Below are positions 6,843 through 13,321 of a stretch of 16,270 nt of DNA, one piece after another; positions within the stretch are counted from its first letter, which is position 1; each line of letters begins with the position of its first letter. Origin of the DNA: an uncultured Acinetobacter sp. Lineage in GTDB: Bacteria; Pseudomonadota; Gammaproteobacteria; Pseudomonadales; Moraxellaceae. Made by a program: the position numbers and the translations under genes. The stretch lies in NCBI GenBank assembly GCA_900771065.1, contig CAAGMP010000261.1:1-16270 (forward strand). Direction: 5' to 3'. The notes beneath the pieces were generated by a model. That model ran no database searches and was not told the DNA's origin. It saw only the letters and a list, made by a program, of their open reading frames with translations.

Positions 6843-7862
6843 ATGACTCGCGATACCATTAGTATCCATTTCGTCAATGCGGCATTGGCAGGCGTCAAAC
6901 GTCTGGGTATGGATGTCGAAACTTTACTCTCACACGTTGGTATTGAAGCTGAACTGCTGTCACAACCTAAAGCACGCATTTCGCCTGAACAATATACGCG
7001 TTTTATTAAAATGTTATGGATGGTGACACAAGATGAACATATTGGTTTTTCTGACCAACCACGACGTTTAGGCACTTTTGCCATTATGTGTCAGCTCATT
7101 ATTCATGCCAAAACATTGGGTGATGCACTTGAATTGGCAGCACAATTTTATAAATTGTTTGGAGATGAATGGTACGTTACTTTAGAGCGTGACAAACATG
7201 AAGCACGTTTAGTGCCACATATTCCTTTAGAACAAGATCCTGAACATTTTATTGTTGAAAGCATGTTAATGATTTGGCATGGTTTAGCATCTTGGTTAAT
7301 TGATCGTCGTTTGCCCTTAGAACGCGTGCATTTTGGTTATAAAAAACCAACACATGCCGATGAATACGACGCATTATTTTTTGCACCTGTAATTCAATTT
7401 GATGTGCCGCGTACTGAAATTACTTTTGCCGCAGATTATTTAGATTTGCCTTTACGCCAATCGGAAGAAAATTTAGAAGAATTTTTAAAAGTTGCACCTG
7501 CTCAATTACTGATTAATTTCAAAAATACCAATTCATTGACTTCACGCATTCGTGATGTTCTTAAAAGTCAAATTGGCGAAGAAATGCCAACTTTAAATGA
7601 CGTTGCATCAATGCTTTATTTATCACCACAAACTTTACGTCGTCGTTTGGCTGCGGAAGGCAAAAGCTATCAAGGTGTGAAAGATGCATTACGCCGAGAC
7701 GCTGCTATTCATTTATTGTTAAATCCAAAACTGACTTTAGAAGATGTTGCGCAACAAGTTGGTTTTAGTGAAACCAGCACCTTTCACCGTGCCTTTAAAA
7801 AATGGACGGGCGTCACACCAGGGTTGTATCGCCAATTGCATGGTTATCACAACGCAATTTAA
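6843..7862 (+). CDS. AraC-family transcriptional regulator with Arabinose_bd-type N-terminal domain
   Basis: This is a cytosolic DNA-binding regulator of 339 residues. Residues about 20-205 match the PF12625-type ligand-binding/dimerisation domain also found in OruR-like regulators. The C-terminal AraC domain (about 245-332) has two helix-turn-helix motifs: LNDVASMLYLSPQTLRRRL (251-269) and LEDVAQQVGFSETSTFHRAF (299-318), followed by the typical GVTPGLYR. ATG 6843 is chosen because it gives the family-like start MTRDTISIHFVNAALAG. A GTG at 6807 would add 12 polar residues; the Shine-Dalgarno is weak for both. It is divergent from cysI across a 555-base gap. The ligand and targets cannot be read from sequence. 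Regulators of this subfamily often control nearby catabolic genes, but none stands out here. Confidence 0.88.
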   Translation: MTRDTISIHFVNAALAGVKRLGMDVETLLSHVGIEAELLSQPKARISPEQYTRFIKMLWMVTQDEHIGFSDQPRRLGTFAIMCQLIIHAKTLGDALELAAQFYKLFGDEWYVTLERDKHEARLVPHIPLEQDPEHFIVESMLMIWHGLASWLIDRRLPLERVHFGYKKPTHADEYDALFFAPVIQFDVPRTEITFAADYLDLPLRQSEENLEEFLKVAPAQLLINFKNTNSLTSRIRDVLKSQIGEEMPTLNDVASMLYLSPQTLRRRLAAEGKSYQGVKDALRRDAAIHLLLNPKLTLEDVAQQVGFSETSTFHRAFKKWTGVTPGLYRQLHGYHNAI

Positions 7863-7871
7863 GATTTAAAG

Positions 7872-7910
7872 ACATAAAAAGCGTATGGTATTGTATTTTT
7901 ATGTTATAAA
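7872..7910 (+). promoter_or_regulatory. A/T hairpin and candidate -10 box before the small membrane protein
   Basis: ACATAAAAA (7872-7880) and TTTTTATGT (7896-7904) form a perfect 9-bp inverted repeat with a 15-base loop. Directly after it lies TATAAA (7905-7910), a 5/6 match to a -10 box about 33 bases before the ATG at 7943. No good -35 is visible. The repeat has few G/C pairs, so it is a poor terminator for the preceding regulator gene. Confidence 0.3.
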
Positions 7911-7942
7911 GGGTTAGATTTTATTCAATGAGGTTGTGTGTT

Positions 7943-8212
7943 ATGGCAACGGATATTACTTCTCCAGAAAAATCACCTTGGGGATGGAAAGCACTTATTA
8001 TTGCTTTTATCTTTAGCTTTTTCTTTCTTGGCTTTTTCTATTTGGCTGTGACCAATGAACCTGATTATATGCCAAGTCAGAAACAACAAAATACACAACA
8101 GCATGCTTTTAAAAATGCACCTGCTTTGTCCGATGAAACCAAACAAAAAGTTCAAGGACATGAAGCACATGGAATGAGTCAAGAAGAACATGCTCAACAT
8201 GGCGGTCATTAA
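7943..8212 (+). CDS. Small single-pass membrane protein with His-rich tail (unknown function)
   Basis: I do not recognise a characterised family. The 89-residue protein has a short polar N-terminus and one strong hydrophobic segment (about 16-36, ALIIAFIFSFFFLGFFYLAV). A polar, Gln-rich stretch follows, then a tail with histidines at 73, 76, 83, 86 and 89, near the pattern HxxHGM...EHxxHGGH. Such a tail could bind metal ions (copper, nickel or zinc), but this is inference. With few positive residues before the segment, the topology is not clear. ATG 7943 is preferred over 7928 because AGG in the sequence between them gives a Shine-Dalgarno about 9 bases upstream. It stands alone between the AraC-type regulator and a strong terminator, so it forms its own short transcript or the end of the regulator's. 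Confidence 0.75.
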   Translation: MATDITSPEKSPWGWKALIIAFIFSFFFLGFFYLAVTNEPDYMPSQKQQNTQQHAFKNAPALSDETKQKVQGHEAHGMSQEEHAQHGGH

Positions 8213-8220
8213 GTAAATTA

Positions 8221-8251
8221 AGCCATTTTATCATTAATAAAATGGCTTTTT
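8221..8251 (+). terminator. Strong intrinsic terminator after the small membrane protein
   Basis: A perfect 11-bp stem (8221-8231 with 8237-8247, arms AGCCATTTTAT/ATAAAATGGCT) has a 5-base loop and is followed by TTTTT. It may also act on the convergent GNAT gene, though the - strand T-run is poor. Confidence 0.85.
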
Positions 8252-8253
8252 AT

Positions 8254-8667
8254 TTAAAAATAACGTTTCATGGTTTGATGTGGAATATTGCAATCTAAGT
8301 AAGTTTCACCTTCAGCACAAAAACCTAAATTTTCATAAAATGACAAAGCCTGAATTTGAGCAGACAATTGTAAATAAGATCGCTGTTGTTGCTGCGCATA
8401 ATCAATAATAAATTGCAGCAAAAATGTTCCCACACCCAAGTTTCGATAAGGTTTTAACACCGCAACTCGCCCTATTTTGTTTTGATCTACTAACCTTGCT
8501 GTTGCAATAACTTGCTCTGCTTGGTAGACAACAAAATGTATGGCTGTTTGATCGGCAATATCCCATTCTTCTTGTGGTGGTATTTTTTGCTCTTCAATAA
8601 AAACCTGTTGTCGAACCAAACTTGCATCTGTTTGTAGCGCTTGCCAAGTACCATAAACCACGTTCAT
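8254..8667 (-). CDS. GNAT family N-acetyltransferase
   Basis: This 137-residue GCN5-related acetyltransferase resembles the YjcF/ElaA-like single-domain group, which transfers acetyl from acetyl-CoA to an unidentified amine. The N-terminal RQQVFIEEQKIPPQEEWD (19-36) is characteristic of that group. Motif A is IGRVAVLKPYRNLGVGTFLL (65-84), with the CoA pyrophosphate loop RNLGVGT at 75-81. Motif B includes FYENLGF (110-116). ATG 8667 is preferred over a longer ATG at 8715 because AAGGA (8675-8679) lies 7 bases upstream, and the longer form would run into the preceding gene. It follows the methyltransferase gene by 10 bases, and its ribosome binding site overlaps that gene's stop codon, so the two are an operon. 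The substrate is unknown. Confidence 0.86.
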   Translation of the reverse strand: MNVVYGTWQALQTDASLVRQQVFIEEQKIPPQEEWDIADQTAIHFVVYQAEQVIATARLVDQNKIGRVAVLKPYRNLGVGTFLLQFIIDYAQQQQRSYLQLSAQIQALSFYENLGFCAEGETYLDCNIPHQTMKRYF

Positions 8668-8677
8668 TTCATATTCC

Positions 8678-9889
8678 TTAACATTTGCAACCGATATTTT
8701 GTTGTTGCCATTCATTATTTAATAAAAGTTGTAAAGAATGCTGCGAAATACCATACATTTGTTTTAACGCCTCAATTTGCGCTAAAACTTCTTGATCAGG
8801 CTGCTGAAAATCAGACTTTTTGGTTGCCAAAATCATTTTATTTTTACTTGTATGTTCTAATGCAACAAATTCAAACACTTTCGTTTCATAACCATAAGCT
8901 TTGAGCAATAATGCGCGAATGGTATCGGTTAACATTTCTGCTTGTTGCCCCGCATGAATACCAAATTGCAACATCGGTTTTAACACAGTTGGACTTTGCA
9001 ATTGTGGGCGCAATTCTTTATGACAACATGGTGCGCACATAATAATTTGCGCATTTAAACGAATGCCTGTATGAATTGCAAAATCAGTTGCAATATCACA
9101 TGCATGCAAAGCAATCATGACATCTAAACGTTGCGGTTGATAAGTTCGCACGTCACCTTGAAAAAATTGTAATTGATCAAAACCGACATCTTGAGCGACA
9201 TTTTGACAAAATTGCACCATTTTGGGGTTTAACTCAACGCCTGTAACCCACGGTTTAGCAAACTGTTTTTGCATATAATCATACAAAGCAAAAGTTAAAT
9301 AGCCTTTTCCTGAGCCAAAATCAACAATATGCACATTTTGCTGATCTTGTTGAACAAGTTGCAAAGCACCTGATAAAATTTCAATAAATTTATTAATTTG
9401 CTTCCATTTTCGGGACATGCTCGGCACAAGTTGATGTTGATGATCAGTAATCCCCAAATGACATAAAAATGCGCTCTCTTGATCAATATAGCGTTTCTTT
9501 TCTCGGTTATGTTCTTGATTTAAATTTAAATTTTCTTTAATTTCCGTCACCGTTCGCATGGCTTTTTTCTTATTTTTTTTCAACTGAATTTCTTGTTGTT
9601 GCGTAAATAAATTGGCTTGCTTACAATCTGCTAAGATTTTTTTTACTTCACTTTCAATTGCATCTAAAGCAATATTTTTAGTAATATCTTGTGTTTTATA
9701 TTTATATAACACATTGATAAAATTTGTATTTTTCAATTGAATAAGTTTAAAAGTAATTTTTTCTAAACCTTCGATTTCCCCTTTATATTGACTCAAAATC
9801 AAACGATTTAAAGTGTGGTTTTGTACCGATTGCAAAAAATCAGATAAAAATTGCTGTTCTGGTGCAAAAAATTCTGTGGTCGTCATCAT
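8678..9889 (-). CDS. Class I SAM-dependent methyltransferase, Methyltransf_32 type
   Basis: This 403-residue protein has a Lys-rich N-terminal region (about 1-135, including KKNKKK at 104-109 and HNREKKRYI at 127-135) and a Rossmann methyltransferase domain at about 160-358. Motif I is VDFGSGKGYLTF (189-200), the acidic SAM loop is GVELNPKM (217-224), LHACDIATD is at 261-269, and the hallmark CAPCCHKE is at 285-292. The CC-H motif is typical of the PF13679 group, which includes the eukaryotic METTL25/GSTCD relatives. The substrate is not established; a basic N-terminal half suggests RNA, which is inference. Two adjacent ATGs are possible (9889 or 9886), and neither has a strong Shine-Dalgarno. 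It forms an operon with the GNAT gene and is divergent from the hemolysin III gene. Confidence 0.83.
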   Translation of the reverse strand: MMTTTEFFAPEQQFLSDFLQSVQNHTLNRLILSQYKGEIEGLEKITFKLIQLKNTNFINVLYKYKTQDITKNIALDAIESEVKKILADCKQANLFTQQQEIQLKKNKKKAMRTVTEIKENLNLNQEHNREKKRYIDQESAFLCHLGITDHQHQLVPSMSRKWKQINKFIEILSGALQLVQQDQQNVHIVDFGSGKGYLTFALYDYMQKQFAKPWVTGVELNPKMVQFCQNVAQDVGFDQLQFFQGDVRTYQPQRLDVMIALHACDIATDFAIHTGIRLNAQIIMCAPCCHKELRPQLQSPTVLKPMLQFGIHAGQQAEMLTDTIRALLLKAYGYETKVFEFVALEHTSKNKMILATKKSDFQQPDQEVLAQIEALKQMYGISQHSLQLLLNNEWQQQNIGCKC

Positions 9890-9906
9890 TCAAGCCTAAA
9901 AAAAAT

Positions 9907-9928
9907 TACAATTGCAGTTTAAATTGTA
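9907..9928. promoter_or_regulatory. Inverted repeat in the divergent methyltransferase / hemolysin III promoter region
   Basis: TACAATT (9907-9913) and AATTGTA (9922-9928) form a perfect 7+7 repeat with an 8-base spacer in the 98-base gap between two divergent genes. It could be an operator. In AT-rich DNA chance is a fair alternative. Confidence 0.25.
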
Positions 9929-9987
9929 TTACGTTAAAAGCAAAACTGAATTATTATACAAGTGTATATTTTTTGAAAAATGATAAA

Positions 9988-10635
9988 ATGAAAAATGATG
10001 CTGTCTTTGCTACCGCATACAATTCACGTGAAGAATACCTCAATTATATGACTCATGGTGCAGGGGCTTTACTTGCACTCATTGGAGGAATTTTTTTAAT
10101 TATTAAAGGTCATTATTTACCAACCACAGCATGGATAGGTTTGTGGGTTTATGCACTAAGTTTAATTTTATTATTTAGTGCATCAACACTTTATCATTTA
10201 TCAACTTCGATACAGCGACGTCATTTCTACAAAAAACTAGATCATACTGCAATCTACTATTTAATTGCAGGAACATATACGCCATTTTTAATGATTGCTT
10301 TACCTACAACGAAAGCACATTATTTACTCATTGCTTTATGGAGCATTGCTGGAATTGGTACATTATTTAAACTGATTTTTATTCATCGTTTACAAAAAAT
10401 TTCTCTGATCGCTTATTTAACTATGGGCTGGTTAGCCATTTTGGTCATGGATGATATGCGTACATATTTAAGCACGGAAACATTAACATTATTAGTTTTA
10501 GGTGGCTTATCTTATACGGTTGGCGCAGTTTTTTATGCCTTAAAAAAGATTGCATACACGCATGCAATTTGGCACGTTTTTGTCTTAATTGGTGCTACAC
10601 TACATTTTTTTGCAATTTACTTATATGTCGTTTAA
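9988..10635 (+). CDS. trhA: Hemolysin III family (PAQR) inner-membrane protein, TrhA/YqfA-like
   Basis: This 215-residue protein has seven hydrophobic segments, the usual size for bacterial hemolysin III proteins (E. coli YqfA has 219). The three PAQR motifs are present: EEYLNYMTHGAG (15-26); SASTLYH (64-70) with KLDHTAIYYLIAGTYTPF (83-100); and HAIWHVFVLIGATLHFF (192-208). His70, Asp85, His192 and His196 correspond to the metal-site residues known from adiponectin-receptor relatives. Bacterial members are linked to membrane energetics or fluidity rather than proven haemolysis, and a hydrolase activity is possible. ATG 9988 is chosen because the longer frame from 9862 would run through the divergent methyltransferase start and add a non-conserved 42-residue tail. 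The Shine-Dalgarno is weak. Confidence 0.87.
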   Translation: MKNDAVFATAYNSREEYLNYMTHGAGALLALIGGIFLIIKGHYLPTTAWIGLWVYALSLILLFSASTLYHLSTSIQRRHFYKKLDHTAIYYLIAGTYTPFLMIALPTTKAHYLLIALWSIAGIGTLFKLIFIHRLQKISLIAYLTMGWLAILVMDDMRTYLSTETLTLLVLGGLSYTVGAVFYALKKIAYTHAIWHVFVLIGATLHFFAIYLYVV

Positions 10636-10656
10636 AGCCATTTCAAGGCTATTTTT
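10636..10656 (+). terminator. Weak intrinsic terminator after the hemolysin III gene
   Basis: AGCC (10636-10639) pairs with GGCT (10647-10650) around a 7-base loop, followed by ATTTTT. The stem is short, so partial readthrough into lipB is likely. Confidence 0.4.
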
Positions 10657-10659
10657 CTT

Positions 10660-10665
10660 TATAAT
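10660..10665 (+). promoter_or_regulatory. Candidate -10 box for lipB
   Basis: A perfect TATAAT lies 37 bases before the lipB ATG. A second TATAAT at 10686-10691 would leave almost no leader. Neither has a recognisable -35 box. Confidence 0.3.
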
Positions 10666-10702
10666 AAAGTCTGTTTAATTTCAAATATAATCAGCGATCA
10701 AA

Positions 10703-11356
10703 ATGACTGAAAAACCAAATTTAAATATTCGAATTTACAATCAACTCAGTGACTATGCAGATCGATTTATGGAAATGAAGCATTTTACTGAACAACGCGA
10801 TGAAAATACGGCGGATGAAATTTGGATTTTGCAACATGAAGCAGTTTTAACACAAGGGCAAGCAGGAAAACCTGAGCATATTTTAATACCAAGCAATATT
10901 CCTGTTGTACAAACCGACCGTGGTGGACAAGTCACATGGCATGGACCGGGTCAGTTGGTTGCTTATTTTATGTTAGATTTAAATCGCTTAAATTGGAATG
11001 TACGCACTTTAGTGAGTTATGCTGAACAATTGATGATTAATTTGCTGAAACACTATCAGATTGAAGCATATGCCAAAGCCGATGCACCGGGTGTCTATGT
11101 CAATGAGCGAAAAATTGGTTCTTTAGGCTTTAAAATTCGTAAAGGACGCAGTTATCATGGTTTAGCTTTAAATATCGACTGTGATTTATTTGGTTTTCAT
11201 ACCATTAATCCGTGTGGTTATGCAGGGTTGGAAATGGTACGCTTAAACGACTTATTGACAGATTATCCTTCTTTTACCGTTTTGGCACAGCAAATCGTTG
11301 CTACTTTGCAAAAGAGTGGATATTTTAAACAAATTGATGTCATTGCAATACCATAA
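10703..11356 (+). CDS. lipB: Octanoyl-[acyl carrier protein]:protein N-octanoyltransferase LipB
   Basis: LipB transfers octanoate from octanoyl-ACP to the lipoyl domains of 2-oxoacid dehydrogenases and the glycine cleavage H protein, the first step of endogenous lipoate synthesis in the cytosol. The 217 residues match the family length. RGGQVTWHGPGQ (73-84) is the LipB signature. KIGSLGFKI (137-145) carries the catalytic Lys137, and INPCGYAG (168-175) the acyl-accepting Cys171 (Lys135 and Cys169 in E. coli). DAPGVYV (127-133) is also conserved. lipA is not in the window. The gene is followed after 15 bases by the SCP2-like gene, so the three genes lipB-SCP2-adh may share a transcript. Confidence 0.96.
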   Translation: MTEKPNLNIRIYNQLSDYADRFMEMKHFTEQRDENTADEIWILQHEAVLTQGQAGKPEHILIPSNIPVVQTDRGGQVTWHGPGQLVAYFMLDLNRLNWNVRTLVSYAEQLMINLLKHYQIEAYAKADAPGVYVNERKIGSLGFKIRKGRSYHGLALNIDCDLFGFHTINPCGYAGLEMVRLNDLLTDYPSFTVLAQQIVATLQKSGYFKQIDVIAIP

Positions 11357-11360
11357 AAAT

Positions 11361-11365
11361 AAGGA
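11361..11365 (+). promoter_or_regulatory. Ribosome binding site supporting a GTG start
   Basis: AAGGA lies 6 bases before the GTG at 11372 and decides this non-ATG start for the SCP2-like gene. Confidence 0.7.
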
Positions 11366-11371
11366 TGCCAC

Positions 11372-11914
11372 GTGACTTTACCCGAATTTATTACCCCGAC
11401 CATGCAATTACACTATGTTCGCTTCATGATGGATGTGATTGGGCGTGGCTTAGTCATGGCAAGTCAAGTTGATCAAGAAATTCAAAGCGAACTTGCACAG
11501 TTTCCGCAAAACTTTGTTTTCGCAATGAAAGTCTTTCCACAAGGTCCTGCATTTGTTGCTCAAGTCACTGCTGAACATCAGTTGGTTTTACTACAAAATC
11601 ATGATATTCAACCCGACTTGACTATTATGTTCAAACATCTACAACATGCTTTTTTGGTCTTTTCATTTCAAGAAAGCACTGCACAAGCGTTTGCACACAA
11701 CCGAATGATTGCAGATGGTGATGTTGCAAGTGCCATTCGTTTAGTGCGTTGTTTAAATAAAATGGAAGCACTCATTTTACCGAAAATTTTGGCAAAACAT
11801 GCCGTTAAACAATATCCAAATGATTTGGGATTAAAAGAAAAAGTGACGTCTGCAAGTCAAATCTATTTCAAAATTGCTCAATCTTATTTAAAAGGAAATC
11901 TATCGCATGGCTAA
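11372..11914 (+). CDS. SCP2 sterol-transfer-like domain protein
   Basis: This 180-residue soluble protein resembles the SCP2-like lipid-binding fold. Its core pattern is visible at about 46-120: beta strands NFVFAMKVFP and PAFVAQV, then PDLTIMFKHLQHAFLVF, then MIADGDVASAIRLVRCLNKMEALILP. The GDV...AIRLV pattern is typical of SCP2/UbiT-like proteins that hold a hydrophobic ligand. It has no signal peptide and no catalytic motif. The start is GTG with AAGGA 6 bases upstream; the next in-frame Met (residue 11) would cut the conserved N-terminus. The stop overlaps the start of the alcohol dehydrogenase gene by 8 bases, so the products are probably made together. Whether it carries a fatty alcohol or aldehyde, or some other lipid, is unknown. 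UbiT-like help in ubiquinone synthesis is the alternative. Confidence 0.68.
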   Translation: MTLPEFITPTMQLHYVRFMMDVIGRGLVMASQVDQEIQSELAQFPQNFVFAMKVFPQGPAFVAQVTAEHQLVLLQNHDIQPDLTIMFKHLQHAFLVFSFQESTAQAFAHNRMIADGDVASAIRLVRCLNKMEALILPKILAKHAVKQYPNDLGLKEKVTSASQIYFKIAQSYLKGNLSHG

Positions 11915-13094
11915 ATCGTATTATGAATTTTTTTGCCCTGTCAAAATTATTGCAGGTCATGCCGCTTTAGAACATATTCCTTTTGAACTGTCGACTTTAG
12001 GTGCAAAACGCCCATTAATTATTAGCGATGCAGGGGTACGTCAAAATGGTTTACTCAAACCAATTGAAGCCGCTTTGGAAGCAGCGAATGTCAGCATTGG
12101 CGCTATTTTTGATGAAGTTCCACCCGATTCAAGTATTGACACTGTTGAAAAAGCCGCACAAATTTATCGTGATCAGCAATGCGATTCTATTTTAGCGGTA
12201 GGCGGTGGTTCAGTCATTGACACAGCAAAAACCACTAATATTTTGGTGTCAGAAAATTCTAATAATCTTTTACAGTTTGCAGGCGCACACAATTTACCAC
12301 GACCATTAAAACCATTTTTTGTCATTCCAACTACATCGGGAACAGGTTCAGAAGTGACAATGGTGGCTGTGGTTTCTGATCCTAATCGAAATGTGAAAAT
12401 GGCATTTGCATCGCATTATTTAATGCCTCATGCTGCCATTTTAGATCCAAGAATGACTCAAACCTTGCCGCCACGCTTAACTGCCATGACTGCAATGGAT
12501 GCATTAACACATGCAATTGAAGCTTATTTAGGTTTAGCAGCCAATCCTATGTCCGACGCATATGCCTATGCTGCAATTGAAAAAATTGCGAATCATTTAT
12601 TTGATGTCATCGATGAGCCTGAAAATGCTGAAGCACGTTTGGAGTTGGCGCAAGCCTCTACTATGGCAGGAGTTGCTTTTTCTAACTCAATGGTAGGTTT
12701 AGTACACGCTTTAGGACATGCTTTAGGCGCAGTTGCACATTTACCTCATGGTTTATGTATGAACCTGTTTTTACCTTATGTGCTTGAATATCAAAAACAA
12801 AATTACAATGATAAACTTGCGCATTTATTATTACCGTTGGTTGGTGCAGAAATTTATGCACAAACACCTGCACATTTACGTGCCAATAAAACCATTGCAA
12901 CCATTCATGCAATTCGAGATCGTTTATTTACCTTAACCGATTTGCCACGAACTTTAAGTGAAACCCAAAAAGTAACACCAGAACAGTTTGATGAAATTGC
13001 AGACAAAGCATTAAATGACGGCTCAATTATTTATAGCCCAAGCGAAGTCACATTAAATGCTTTAAAAACAATTTTGCAAAATGCATGGCAATAA
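11907..13094 (+). CDS. Iron-containing (group III) alcohol dehydrogenase
   Basis: This cytosolic NAD(P)-dependent dehydrogenase interconverts alcohols and aldehydes. The 395 residues fit the FucO/AdhB/DhaT family. The nucleotide-binding GGGSVID is at 99-105 and PTTSGTGSE at 141-149. Metal ligands are Asp198 and His202 in MDALTHAIE, His267 in VHALGHALG and His281 in LPHG. The spacings (4, 65 and 14) match those of FucO (4, 63 and 14). The ATG overlaps the SCP2-like stop by 8 bases (ATGGCTAA arrangement), and the Shine-Dalgarno AAAGGAA lies a little far upstream, so coupling is likely. A strong terminator follows. The substrate is not readable from sequence; the SCP2 partner hints at a hydrophobic alcohol or aldehyde, which is inference. 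Confidence 0.92.
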   Translation: MAKSYYEFFCPVKIIAGHAALEHIPFELSTLGAKRPLIISDAGVRQNGLLKPIEAALEAANVSIGAIFDEVPPDSSIDTVEKAAQIYRDQQCDSILAVGGGSVIDTAKTTNILVSENSNNLLQFAGAHNLPRPLKPFFVIPTTSGTGSEVTMVAVVSDPNRNVKMAFASHYLMPHAAILDPRMTQTLPPRLTAMTAMDALTHAIEAYLGLAANPMSDAYAYAAIEKIANHLFDVIDEPENAEARLELAQASTMAGVAFSNSMVGLVHALGHALGAVAHLPHGLCMNLFLPYVLEYQKQNYNDKLAHLLLPLVGAEIYAQTPAHLRANKTIATIHAIRDRLFTLTDLPRTLSETQKVTPEQFDEIADKALNDGSIIYSPSEVTLNALKTILQNAWQ

Positions 13095-13116
13095 AACCAC
13101 ACATTTTGCAAAATAC

Positions 13117-13147
13117 AAAACCTGATTGTGACCAATCGGGTTTTTTT
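13117..13147 (+). terminator. Intrinsic terminator after the alcohol dehydrogenase
   Basis: CCTGATTG (13121-13128) pairs with CAATCGGG (13133-13140), with one G-U pair and a 4-base loop, followed by seven T. Preceding A residues extend the stem. Confidence 0.9.
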
Positions 13148-13194
13148 ATGATAAAAAAATGAATGATTTTTTTGACTAAAAACCAAATCGATAG

Positions 13195-13224
13195 CTGACA
13201 AAATACATCTTTTTAGAGTACATT
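13195..13224 (+). promoter_or_regulatory. Candidate sigma70 promoter of the putrescine importer
   Basis: CTGACA (13195-13200, 5/6 to TTGACA) is followed after 18 bases by TACATT (13219-13224, 4/6 to TATAAT). The implied leader of about 90 bases includes the hairpin at 13251-13275. Confidence 0.38.
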
Positions 13225-13250
13225 TGCCCACTTTTACAAAAAACCATAGG

Positions 13251-13315
13251 GGGGATCGTTTTTAAAGCGATCCTTAAAACATGATGACTGATCCTTGATC
13301 AACGATTAAGAGGAT
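13251..13315 (+). promoter_or_regulatory. Structured leader with possible masking of the ribosome binding site
   Basis: GGATCG (13253-13258) pairs with CGATCC (13268-13273), and two G-U pairs can extend the stem. GATCCTT occurs twice (13269-13275 and 13290-13296). The second copy contains ATCCT (13291-13295), which pairs perfectly with AGGAT (13311-13315), the Shine-Dalgarno of the next gene. Translation could therefore be controlled through RNA structure; this is inferred from base pairing only. Confidence 0.35.
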
Positions 13316-13321
13316 ACGCCG

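Noticed and set aside
9862..9987. N-terminal extension of the hemolysin III protein
   Set aside because: It overlaps the divergent methyltransferase start, is not PAQR-like, and ATG 9988 gives the normal family length.
13031..13231. Small - strand ORF downstream of the alcohol dehydrogenase
   Set aside because: It runs through the strong terminator and the end of the dehydrogenase gene, and has no Shine-Dalgarno or recognisable protein features.
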